Of a stretch of 39,713 nt of DNA, positions 7,096-14,746 are shown piece after piece. Under the pieces are notes generated by a model, which was given only the letters and a program-made list of their open reading frames with translations, did no database searches and had not been told where the DNA came from. The position numbers and the translations under genes were made by a program. The stretch is from assembly GCA_002319955.1 (NCBI GenBank), contig DCJS01000034.1, forward strand, positions 1-39,713, written 5' to 3'. Position 1 is the first letter of the stretch, and each line of letters starts with the position of its first letter. Source of the stretch: Flavobacteriales bacterium UBA1694 (lineage in GTDB: Bacteria; Bacteroidota; Bacteroidia; Flavobacteriales; Weeksellaceae).

Positions 7096-8154
7096 TTAGG
7101 GCAGGGAGGAGGTCTGTTCATAGTTTCTAAGGGTGTGGTTTAGTAGGGCCGCCACGATATCGCCCATCGTTTTGCATTCTAAAAGCAATGGGTCTTTCAA
7201 TTCGTCGTATAGTTCTTCTTTTAGCTCTTGAATTTTAGAATCGCTTGAAAGCGTTTCTTTTTTCATTATACGCAGAAGTGCCGCGATCCGTTTTTTGGCT
7301 ACAAGCATCCGCTTGGCCATTAAAGAGCGCTCTTCGTGTTGGTACTGCGTTATTGAATTCGTTTCAATATGGTCCATCACGAGTTTCACATAAGGGAAAT
7401 TTTCTTTGAAAAATTGGGGCTTATACACATTTGAGCGGCCTTCGTAGGACTGCTGATCGAAATCAATGCTTCGAATCCGGTATTTAATCTCATCAAAATC
7501 GGGGGTAAGCACGATCACAAAGTTATACGAACGCTGGTCCCCTAATAGCCTTAGAAAGCAGCGCTCATTAAATTTTACAAATTCCTTTGCTATGCGCTTT
7601 CTATTCTGATTATCATCCATCCATTTACTCAAAAATACATCGCCAGGAATTCCCGAAACATGCTCCTCAATGAGCGTGTTGTTGTAGACTAAATAATCGA
7701 TTCGATTGGGCGAAAGCAGGTATTCAAGTTCGAGTCCGTAGACCCTTGAAGAATCCGCTTTTTTAACATAAAAATAGTCGTGAATGTCGTTGTGTAGATT
7801 TTTGATTTTAATACGGAAGGGATGGGAATTCCCAAACGTGCAGTAGTCAATGCTATCTACCTCTAAGTGGGATTTCGCCTCTTTGTTTCCGTCCGATCTT
7901 AGGCGTTGGTAAATTTCGATAAGGCCACTTTGGAGTTCGATCATTTCTTGATACGGGTAAAGCACCCCTTCCCAAAGCGTGTCTTGACCCTCCTTATCTA
8001 AAATTGGAAAGTGCTCTGTGTAGCGAATCAGATCTTCGTATTGGACACTTAGGCGAACGACCCGATCAAAGCGCTTTAGGTAAGCCAGGAAAGGCTCACT
8101 CAGTGGGTACGAGGGCTTTCTCTTTGAAATTTTTAAATCCGAGCCGTCTTGCAT
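7096..8154 (-). CDS. Hypothetical protein with divergent kinase-like fold motifs
   Basis: A 352-residue soluble protein that I do not recognise by family. The central part resembles protein-kinase-like or aminoglycoside-phosphotransferase folds. There is a beta-strand lysine in YFYVKKAD (K131/K132), a hinge-like stretch EEHVSGIPGDVFL (163-175), a possible catalytic loop LLGDQRSYNFVIV (D206, N211, spacing D-x4-N), and a metal-binding-like IDFDQQSYEG (D231, D233). The N-terminal ~110 residues and the C-terminal ~90 residues are helical and charged. It has no signal peptide or membrane segment. It is divergent from the J-domain gene, with 71 bases between the starts. The kinase reading is inference from motif order and spacing only. 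Confidence 0.6.
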   Translation of the reverse strand: MQDGSDLKISKRKPSYPLSEPFLAYLKRFDRVVRLSVQYEDLIRYTEHFPILDKEGQDTLWEGVLYPYQEMIELQSGLIEIYQRLRSDGNKEAKSHLEVDSIDYCTFGNSHPFRIKIKNLHNDIHDYFYVKKADSSRVYGLELEYLLSPNRIDYLVYNNTLIEEHVSGIPGDVFLSKWMDDNQNRKRIAKEFVKFNERCFLRLLGDQRSYNFVIVLTPDFDEIKYRIRSIDFDQQSYEGRSNVYKPQFFKENFPYVKLVMDHIETNSITQYQHEERSLMAKRMLVAKKRIAALLRIMKKETLSSDSKIQELKEELYDELKDPLLLECKTMGDIVAALLNHTLRNYEQTSSLP

Positions 8155-8209
8155 GGTGGGTGCAGTTTAAGTTTAGAACTTAAAAGTAATGAAAAAGAAT
8201 TACAATCCT

Positions 8210-8217
8210 TATTTTTG
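8210..8217 (+). promoter_or_regulatory. -7 element TATTTTTG for the J-domain gene
   Basis: Exact TAnnTTTG match ending 8 bases before the ATG at 8226, which implies a 5' leader of only a few bases. No TTG at standard spacing. Confidence 0.55.
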
Positions 8218-8225
8218 CCTCAAGA

Positions 8226-8870
8226 ATGAGCAGATTGAAAAACTATTATTACTTTCTTGGCATCGATTCAAAAGCCACCCTTGAGCAGATTAAAGCGTCT
8301 TACCGTAAACTCTCGCACAAGTATCATCCCGATAAAAATCCTGAGGATCCATTCTTTACTCAGCGTTTTACTGAACTTAAAGAGGCTTATGAAATCCTCT
8401 CTAATAAGGAGTCTCGCGAACTTTACGATAAAAGTTTAACTCAGATTACGCCCAGTATTCGAAGTCAATTTCCACCAGAAATTAAATCCTTTACGGTTAA
8501 TAAGTCCTATGGAGAACCGGGCGACAAGGTGATTTTAAAATGGAATACCCTCAATGCGGATGTCGTGAAGCTTGTTCCTTTTGGGCTGGTGAACGCTTTT
8601 GGTGAGAAAACCATTGAGATTCCAGAATTTACTCAGGGCCAGTTTCAAATTTTGCTCCACGCTCAAAATACCCTTCTTAGAAAAACGGTGGTTCAAGGCA
8701 TTACAATTTATGATAAAAGTCATGTCGTGGAGCCTGCAGCTGAGAAATCGAAGGTGAAAAAGAAGTCTGACTCACCTGGAGCTAACAGGCCTGGAGCGGG
8801 CTCAAAGAAGTGGCTATGGCTGCTTGTTATGATGGTGCTTGGAGCTCTGGCACTCTATTTTCTTTCTTAA
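8226..8870 (+). CDS. Membrane-anchored J-domain protein with Ig-like middle domain
   Basis: A 214-residue protein. Residues 5-68 form a J domain with the HPD motif at 34-36 and the usual helices around it (YYYFLGIDSKATLEQIKASY before, FTELKEAYEILSN after), so it should stimulate an Hsp70 ATPase. Residues about 80-167 look like a short beta-sandwich of the bacterial Ig type: PPEIKSFTVNKSYGEPGDKV, then LKWNTLNADVVKLVP, then a FGEKTIEIPEFTQGQF stretch. A Lys/Pro/Gly-rich linker leads to one C-terminal hydrophobic helix (194-214), a tail anchor with the J domain presumably in the cytoplasm. It lacks the Gly/Phe and zinc-finger regions of true DnaJ. Client and partner are unknown. Confidence 0.82.
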   Translation: MSRLKNYYYFLGIDSKATLEQIKASYRKLSHKYHPDKNPEDPFFTQRFTELKEAYEILSNKESRELYDKSLTQITPSIRSQFPPEIKSFTVNKSYGEPGDKVILKWNTLNADVVKLVPFGLVNAFGEKTIEIPEFTQGQFQILLHAQNTLLRKTVVQGITIYDKSHVVEPAAEKSKVKKKSDSPGANRPGAGSKKWLWLLVMMVLGALALYFLS

Positions 8871-8889
8871 AAAAGCCTTCAGGCAAGAT

Positions 8890-9039
8890 TTACGATAGTT
8901 TTAGACGTCCAGGACATTTTTTACACCGTTTTCCCTTTTTAAATTTCTTACAACACGTCTTTTTTGCGCAGTATAGGCCCGTTGAGGGACTTAGTGCGGG
9001 CATAAGTGGAGCAATTCGAAAAGCGACCGTGGTATTCAT
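8890..9039 (-). CDS. Small Cys/Lys-rich protein (49 residues), unrecognised
   Basis: A reading frame on the minus strand from ATG at 9039 to TAA at 8892-8890. The C-terminal half is strongly patterned, CAKKTCCKKFKKGKRCKKCPGR split over residues 24-45, with five cysteines (C24, C29, C30, C39, C42) and many lysines, as expected for a metal- or nucleic-acid-binding or disulphide-linked mini-protein. A -7 element TATATTTG (9051-9044) ends 4 bases before this ATG. An alternative ATG at 9003 would give 37 residues and a leader of about 37 bases. The gene sits in the 315-base gap between the J-domain gene and gcvP. Coding is supported by the residue pattern and promoter, not by any match I can verify. 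Confidence 0.6.
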   Translation of the reverse strand: MNTTVAFRIAPLMPALSPSTGLYCAKKTCCKKFKKGKRCKKCPGRLKLS

Positions 9040-9043
9040 GCTG

Positions 9044-9051
9044 CAAATATA
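9044..9051 (-). promoter_or_regulatory. -7 element TATATTTG for the small Cys-rich gene
   Basis: Exact TAnnTTTG match on the minus strand. A TTG lies 21 bases upstream (9075-9073), close to the preferred 19. The element ends 4 bases before the ATG at 9039. Confidence 0.55.
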
Positions 9052-9185
9052 TATTTTTATTTAGAATAGTTACAAATAATAACCTAGGTTTTTCACCTTT
9101 CGCTTAAAGCTCGAGGGTTGCTACAACCATCAAATTATTGTATTTTTACAATTCAATTTTTGGAATAAATAAAACCTGATATAGT

Positions 9186-12041
9186 ATGAATACACACGAG
9201 TTTGTGAACCGCCACATTTCTATTAATGAGGCCGACCAAAAAGCCATGTTGGAGCGAATTGGCGCAGCGGATCTTGACACCCTCGTCTCCCAGACGATTC
9301 CGGATGCCATTCGTCTTGATAGCCCACTGGCTATTACGCCCGCATTAAGTGAATACGAAATGCTTGCGCATTCCAAGGAATTGGCAATGAAAAACAGCGA
9401 TTTCACAAATTACATTGGCTTTGGATACCATAACACCCTGCTTCCATCTGCCATCAAGAGAAATGTGTTTGAAAACCCGTCTTGGTATACGGCCTACACG
9501 CCTTACCAAGCAGAAATTGCACAGGGAAGGTTAGAAGCGCTTTTAAATTACCAAACGGTGGTATGCAGCTTAACCGGATTTGAAATTGCTAATGCCTCGT
9601 TACTCGATGAGTCAACTGCTGCGGCAGAAGCCATGCACATGTTCCATGAGAGTCGAAGCAAAGAGCGTAAAAAAACAGCCTCTAAGTTTCTTGTTTCAGA
9701 TCTTGTACTTCCACAAACTGTGGCCGTACTTTCTACCAAAGCAGAAGGCTTAGGTATTGAACTCGTTGTGGCAGACCACGCGACTCACACCTTAGATGAA
9801 ACCTATTTTGGTGTGCTCTTACAGTATCCAGGAAAGAACGGAATTGTCCTTGATTATACATCGGATATCAAACGCTATAAAGAACTTGATTTGCAAGTGG
9901 CTGTGGCCTGTGATCCTCTTGCACTAGTGAAACTTAAATCTCCAGCTACCATGGGCGCTGATTGCGCTGTTGGAACGTCTCAGAGATTCGGGATTCCGAT
10001 GGGCTACGGGGGGCCACATGCGGCATTTTTTGCGTGTAAAGACGAATACAAACGCGTAATTCCAGGACGTATTATTGGCGTTTCTCAAGATGCCCAAGGC
10101 AATAGAGCACTACGTATGGCTCTGCAGACCCGTGAACAGCATATTAAAAGAGAACGCGCGACTTCAAATATTTGTACGGCGCAGGTTCTTTTGGCTGTCA
10201 TGGCTGGAATGTATGCCGTGTACCACGGGCCAAAAGGACTCGAGTTTATTGCAGATCAAATTCATCATAAAACCAATGCCCTTTCCAGCGCTTTAAAAGT
10301 TTTAGGCTATGACGTCGCGCCAGAGCCTGCATTTGATACGGTGAAAATAAGACTCGCTGAGGCACAAAAAGCACAGCTTAGACTTCTTATGACTGAGCTT
10401 CATATCAATTTAAATTACTTTACAGAAGGAATTGTTAGTGTGTCGCTTAATGAAAGCACCACGTTAAAGAAACTTGATTATTTACTTGCAGGCTTTGCAC
10501 AGTTCAAGGATAAACAAGCTTTTCAATTGGTTGTAACGCCAGAGTACAGTATCCCTACTGACCTTTTAAGAACCGACGCCATCTTAACTGAAGGAGTCTT
10601 TAATTCTTACCATACGGAAACAGAACTCATGCGTTACATTAAGCGCCTAGAAAGAAAAGACCTTTCTCTTACGCATTCCATGATTTCTCTTGGATCGTGT
10701 ACGATGAAACTTAACGCGGCGACTCAGATGTTGCCATTGTCTTGGGGCGAATGGGGGAATATTCACCCGTTTGTACCAGTAGAACAGGCCCAGGGCTATC
10801 AAGAAATGATCACGGAACTAGAAAAAGACCTTTCTGAAATCACAGGATTTGCAGGCACATCCCTCCAGCCTAACTCTGGAGCGCAGGGTGAATATGCCGG
10901 ACTTATGGTTATTCGTGCTTACCATATTTCCCAAGGAAATGCGCACCGTCATATTGTGCTTATTCCTCAATCCGCCCACGGAACGAATCCGGCTTCAGCC
11001 GTTTTAGCGGGAATGAAAGTTGTGGTGGTGAAAAATTTAGAAAACGGTGAGATTGACAGTGCAGATTTAAAAGCGAAAGCAGAACTTCACAAGGAGGATC
11101 TAGCCGCTGCGATGATCACCTACCCATCAACTTACGGGTTCTTCGACGAGAATATTAAAGAAATCATTCAAATTGTCCATGACAATGGAGGCCAAGTGTA
11201 TATGGATGGTGCCAACATGAATGCACAAGTTGGTTTCACAAGCCCAGGACATATTGGCGCGGACGTGTGTCACTTAAACCTTCATAAAACCTTCGCGATT
11301 CCACACGGCGGTGGAGGCCCGGGGGTTGGACCAATCTGCGTGGCTAAGCATTTAGTTCCGTTTCTACCGACAAATGCGAATGTGAGAACAGGCGGTAGTG
11401 AAGCACTCGAAGGAATTTCTGCGGCGCCTTACGGATCGTCCCTAGTTCTGAATATTTCTTATGCTTACATAAAGATGTTAGGAACCAAAGGTCTAGAGAT
11501 GGCCACGAAATACGCGATTTTAAATGGAAACTACATTAAAGAGGTTCTCTCTGAGCACTATCCAATTCTTTATCAAAATAAGAATGGCCGTGTAGCCCAC
11601 GAATGTATCGTCGATTTCCGTCCCTATAAAGCCTTTGGAATTGAAGTGGCAGATATCGCAAAACGACTAATGGATTATGGATTTCATGCCCCAACGGTAT
11701 CGTTTCCAGTAGCAGGAACCTTAATGATTGAACCAACGGAATCTGAAAGCAAAGAGGAAATTGACCGTTTTGCAGAAGCGTTAATTTCGATTAAGGCCGA
11801 AATCGATGAAGTTATTAGCGGAGCTGCTGACAAAGAGAATAACGTGCTTAGAAATGCGCCTCATACGGAGCAAATTGTAATCTCCGATTCATGGGACCGT
11901 CCTTACTCGAGAGAAAAGGCAGCCTATCCACTGGATTGGGTGAGAGAACGTAAATTCTTTGCAAATGTTTCGCGCGTCGATGAGGCTTACGGTGACCGAA
12001 ATTTAATTTGTACTTGCGCGCCAATTGAGGCCTATATGTAA
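9186..12041 (+). CDS. gcvP: Glycine dehydrogenase (decarboxylating), P protein of the glycine cleavage system
   Basis: A 951-residue full-length fused P protein; in some bacteria it is split into two subunits. It decarboxylates glycine with PLP and passes the methylamine group to the lipoyl of GcvH. The N-terminal half opens with FVNRHISINEADQKAMLERIG. The C-terminal half carries SCTMKLNA, PNSGAQGEYAGL, AHGTNPASA, and the PLP lysine K701 in HLNLHKTFAIPHGGGGPG. The ATG at 9186 fits the family start. gcvT and gcvH are not adjacent, as is common in flavobacteria. No glycine-riboswitch-like pattern was seen upstream. A hairpin terminator follows. Confidence 0.97.
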   Translation: MNTHEFVNRHISINEADQKAMLERIGAADLDTLVSQTIPDAIRLDSPLAITPALSEYEMLAHSKELAMKNSDFTNYIGFGYHNTLLPSAIKRNVFENPSWYTAYTPYQAEIAQGRLEALLNYQTVVCSLTGFEIANASLLDESTAAAEAMHMFHESRSKERKKTASKFLVSDLVLPQTVAVLSTKAEGLGIELVVADHATHTLDETYFGVLLQYPGKNGIVLDYTSDIKRYKELDLQVAVACDPLALVKLKSPATMGADCAVGTSQRFGIPMGYGGPHAAFFACKDEYKRVIPGRIIGVSQDAQGNRALRMALQTREQHIKRERATSNICTAQVLLAVMAGMYAVYHGPKGLEFIADQIHHKTNALSSALKVLGYDVAPEPAFDTVKIRLAEAQKAQLRLLMTELHINLNYFTEGIVSVSLNESTTLKKLDYLLAGFAQFKDKQAFQLVVTPEYSIPTDLLRTDAILTEGVFNSYHTETELMRYIKRLERKDLSLTHSMISLGSCTMKLNAATQMLPLSWGEWGNIHPFVPVEQAQGYQEMITELEKDLSEITGFAGTSLQPNSGAQGEYAGLMVIRAYHISQGNAHRHIVLIPQSAHGTNPASAVLAGMKVVVVKNLENGEIDSADLKAKAELHKEDLAAAMITYPSTYGFFDENIKEIIQIVHDNGGQVYMDGANMNAQVGFTSPGHIGADVCHLNLHKTFAIPHGGGGPGVGPICVAKHLVPFLPTNANVRTGGSEALEGISAAPYGSSLVLNISYAYIKMLGTKGLEMATKYAILNGNYIKEVLSEHYPILYQNKNGRVAHECIVDFRPYKAFGIEVADIAKRLMDYGFHAPTVSFPVAGTLMIEPTESESKEEIDRFAEALISIKAEIDEVISGAADKENNVLRNAPHTEQIVISDSWDRPYSREKAAYPLDWVRERKFFANVSRVDEAYGDRNLICTCAPIEAYM

Positions 12042-12067
12042 ATTGCAACTTAAATAACGCGATTTTT

Positions 12068-12108
12068 ATAAGAATTCCTGGATTTAACCTCCGGGAATTC
12101 TTATTTTT
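12068..12108 (+). terminator. Terminator of gcvP
   Basis: ATAAGAATTCC (12068-12078) pairs with GGAATTCTTAT (12094-12104), followed by T residues. Its T-tract overlaps the -7 element of the next gene. Confidence 0.85.
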
Positions 12109-12109
12109 G
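12102..12109 (+). promoter_or_regulatory. -7 element TATTTTTG for dgt, inside the gcvP terminator tail
   Basis: Exact TAnnTTTG match formed by the 3' arm and T-tract of the gcvP terminator. It ends 5 bases before the dgt ATG, so initiation would give an almost leaderless mRNA. No TTG at standard spacing. Confidence 0.5.
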
Positions 12110-12114
12110 AACCT

Positions 12115-13470
12115 ATGCGACTAAACCAACTCTATAGCCATCAGCGAACCGGAAACGAAGGGGGGCTTCCCGGGAATCGAAACGATTATCAGCGTGACTA
12201 CGACCGAATCATTTTTTCCTCGGCCTTTCGCCGCTTGCAGAACAAAACTCAGGTGTTTCCCCTTCCAGGAAGCGTCTTTGTGCATAACCGCTTAACCCAT
12301 TCCCTTGAGGTTTCCACCGTGGGTCGGAGCCTAGGGAGTATGGCAGGCGAATTCATATTAGAAACGTATTCAAAGGACTTGTCCGAGCACGCACGCGAGT
12401 TTTACCTCAATAATTTGAGCCAGGTGGTCAGTGCAGCCTGCCTCTGCCATGATGTGGGAAACCCCGCTTTTGGGCATTCGGGAGAGGACGCGATAGCCAG
12501 TTATTTTGAACGGAATGCATCGGGTCTACAGGAGCGATTTTCCCCAAGTGAATGGGGGGATTTTGTTAATTTTGAGGGCAATGCCAATGCAATTCGGGTC
12601 TTAACGCACCAGCAAAGTGGAAAAGATAAAGGGGGCGCACAACTCACACATTCTACCCTAGTTTCGATTGCGAAGTACCCTTGTGAGTCCCTAGGCAAGC
12701 GCAAGGGAAGTTTGCATCAGAAAAAGTTCGGATTCTTTCAAAACGAGAAGCAAACCTTTACTCAAATTGCGACAAATGTGGGCCTTCAGCAGCAAAGTGA
12801 AACGCCTTTAGTCTACAAACGCCATCCGTTTGTCTGGCTTGTGGAAGCGGCGGATGATATCTGTTATAATATTATCGACATGGAGGATGCCCACCGATTA
12901 AAAATTGTTTCAACGAGTGATATTGAAGGGTTGTTCATGGAATTAATCCGTTCTGAGAATTCCGATACAGCGCGCGTGGAATCCAAACTTCAAATTCTGA
13001 CCAATCGAAACGAGCGGATTTCCTATTTAAGAGCCAAGGTGATCAACGCCTTAATTAATAAGGCAATTCAAAATTACCGAGATAATTTTGAGCTCATTGT
13101 CAAGGGCACTCTGAATGTCGCTCTGATGGACTCATACAAAAGAGAGAGCAAAGCCTTTCAAGAGATTGAAGCCTTTTCAATTGCTGAAATTTATGGACAC
13201 CGCTCGGTGGTTGAAATTGAGAATGCAGGCTATAATGTCATGTACGAGCTTCTAGACCATTTTGTGCCGCCAATTTTAAAACCAAAAGAGCAGCGAAAAA
13301 CCTACGATCAGAAGGCGATCGAACTCTTGCCAGATCAATTTCTATACGAGCAGGGGAGTGAGTACCAAAAAGTACTCGGCGTGGTTGATTTTATCTCCGG
13401 AATGACGGATAATTTTGCCACCGATTTGTACCGAAAAATTAAGGGGATCGAAATCGGGATGAGCGTCTAG
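12115..13470 (+). CDS. dgt: Deoxyguanosinetriphosphate triphosphohydrolase (dGTPase), HD domain
   Basis: A 451-residue dNTP triphosphohydrolase that splits dGTP (possibly other dNTPs) to the nucleoside and tripolyphosphate. The HD-domain metal ligands are seen as H62 in HNRLTHSLEVS and H112-D113 in CLCHDVGNPAFGHSGE, with a later aspartate in WLVEAADDICYNIID. The N-terminal DYQRDYDRIIFSSAFRRLQNKTQVFP is typical of Dgt-type enzymes. The length is near that of the flavobacterial proteins and shorter than E. coli Dgt (about 505). Only 6 bases separate the ATG from the preceding terminator. It is followed 64 bases later by the SPFH gene on the same strand. Confidence 0.93.
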   Translation: MRLNQLYSHQRTGNEGGLPGNRNDYQRDYDRIIFSSAFRRLQNKTQVFPLPGSVFVHNRLTHSLEVSTVGRSLGSMAGEFILETYSKDLSEHAREFYLNNLSQVVSAACLCHDVGNPAFGHSGEDAIASYFERNASGLQERFSPSEWGDFVNFEGNANAIRVLTHQQSGKDKGGAQLTHSTLVSIAKYPCESLGKRKGSLHQKKFGFFQNEKQTFTQIATNVGLQQQSETPLVYKRHPFVWLVEAADDICYNIIDMEDAHRLKIVSTSDIEGLFMELIRSENSDTARVESKLQILTNRNERISYLRAKVINALINKAIQNYRDNFELIVKGTLNVALMDSYKRESKAFQEIEAFSIAEIYGHRSVVEIENAGYNVMYELLDHFVPPILKPKEQRKTYDQKAIELLPDQFLYEQGSEYQKVLGVVDFISGMTDNFATDLYRKIKGIEIGMSV

Positions 13471-13534
13471 GTTTTCCACTGATTTTACCTATCTTTAAGG
13501 ACCGATTAAATTATTATAAAAAAATTATTTTACT

Positions 13535-14455
13535 ATGCCATTATTAGGAATTCTTGGGTTTTTAGCCCTATTAATTTTGTTTGCTTCCTTTTTTACCGTG
13601 AAGCAGCAAACCTCTGCGATTGTAGAGCGTTTTGGAAAGCTACAATCCGTGCGTACTGCGGGGTTTCATTTCAAAATTCCCTTTATTGATCAAATCTCTA
13701 GACGTGTGAGTCTTAGAATTCAGCAGCTTGATGTTATTATTGATACAAAGACCCTTGACAATGTCTTTGTTAAGATGAAAGTCTCTGTACAATACCAGGT
13801 CCTAACCGATCAGGTTGCGGACTCTTTCTACAAACTTGAATACCCAGAGGGACAAATTACCTCTTATGTTTTTGACGTGGTTAGAGCCGAGGTTCCTAAG
13901 ATGAAATTAGACGATGTTTTTGTCAGAAAAGACGACGTGGCGGTTGCTGTGAAAGGCGAACTGCAAGAAGCTATGCAAAGTTACGGTTATGGTATTATTA
14001 AGGCCCTAGTGACCGATATTGACCCAGACGAGCAGGTGAAGAATGCGATGAACCGTATCAACGCAGCAGAACGTGAAAAAACGGCAGCCGAGTACGAATC
14101 TGAGGCACAAAGAATCCGTATTGTCGCTGTTGCTAAGGCGGAAGCGGAAAGCAAAAAGCTGCAAGGGCAAGGGATTGCAGACCAAAGACGAGAAATTGCC
14201 AAAGGTCTGAAAGAATCTGTAGAAATGCTTAACGGTGTGAATATTAATGCCGCAGAGGCTTCTGCGCTTATTGTGGTGACTCAGCATTACGACACACTAA
14301 ACTCTGTGGGTTCGAATAACCGAAGTAATTTGGTTCTTTTACCAAACTCCCCTACAGCGGCAAGCAACATGTTAAACGACCTCGTGGTTTCTATGGCGGC
14401 GACTCAGCAGTTTTCAGATTCAAGCAAGGCCCCTTATCCTGCCGATAAGAAATAG
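13535..14455 (+). CDS. SPFH (stomatin/prohibitin, band 7) membrane protein
   Basis: A 306-residue protein with an N-terminal membrane helix (about residues 3-22). An SPFH domain follows (about 23-200: TVKQQTSAIVERFGKLQSV and GFHFKIPFIDQISRRVSLR), then an Ala/Glu-rich coiled coil (about 170-225). It probably forms large oligomeric scaffolds at membranes, like the QmcA/stomatin group. No NfeD-type partner is adjacent. It may share a transcript with dgt, but a near-consensus -7 (TATCTTTA, about 13489) suggests its own promoter. A strong terminator follows. The specific role is unknown. Confidence 0.9.
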   Translation: MPLLGILGFLALLILFASFFTVKQQTSAIVERFGKLQSVRTAGFHFKIPFIDQISRRVSLRIQQLDVIIDTKTLDNVFVKMKVSVQYQVLTDQVADSFYKLEYPEGQITSYVFDVVRAEVPKMKLDDVFVRKDDVAVAVKGELQEAMQSYGYGIIKALVTDIDPDEQVKNAMNRINAAEREKTAAEYESEAQRIRIVAVAKAEAESKKLQGQGIADQRREIAKGLKESVEMLNGVNINAAEASALIVVTQHYDTLNSVGSNNRSNLVLLPNSPTAASNMLNDLVVSMAATQQFSDSSKAPYPADKK

Positions 14456-14482
14456 ATAGACTTCATTTAGTTGAATAGAGCA

Positions 14483-14514
14483 AGGGCTTAAAACAGATGT
14501 TTTAGGCCCTTTTT
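14483..14514 (+). terminator. Terminator of the SPFH gene
   Basis: AGGGCTTAAAAC (14483-14494) pairs with GTTTTAGGCCCT (14499-14510) with one G.U pair and an AGAT loop, followed by TTTT. Confidence 0.9.
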
Positions 14515-14677
14515 CTGTGTGCACTAGTTTCTTGTCAAGTGAGTTGAGATCATTGCTAGGCAGCTGAACTGGTGCTTTTAAAAGCTTCCTGTTGCATCTA
14601 AGCTTAGGGAACCCATCTTATGAGGGATGTGGCCTTGGCTAGAACGTCTAAAAGTCTATGCCTTCCCAACAGGAACT

Positions 14678-14715
14678 AAAAAAACGTTCCTTGACCAGGG
14701 TGGTCAAGGAACGTT
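14678..14715 (-). terminator. Terminator of the APC permease gene
   Basis: A perfect 15-bp stem (14683-14697 with 14701-14715, core GTTCCTTGACCA) with a 3-base loop. On the minus strand a run of seven T follows. Confidence 0.92.
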
Positions 14716-14746
14716 ATAAGATTATAAATGTTAGAGGCTTTTGGTT

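Noticed and set aside
8810..9064. Plus-strand reading frame of 84 codons overlapping the end of the J-domain gene
   Set aside because: It overlaps the J-domain coding end in another frame, has no start signal and no protein-like pattern. The minus-strand Cys-rich frame in the same place has a promoter and a clear residue pattern.
9052..9185. Possible glycine riboswitch upstream of gcvP
   Set aside because: No glycine aptamer-like conserved core or tandem structure is visible, and the interval is short and partly occupied by the promoter of the opposite small gene.
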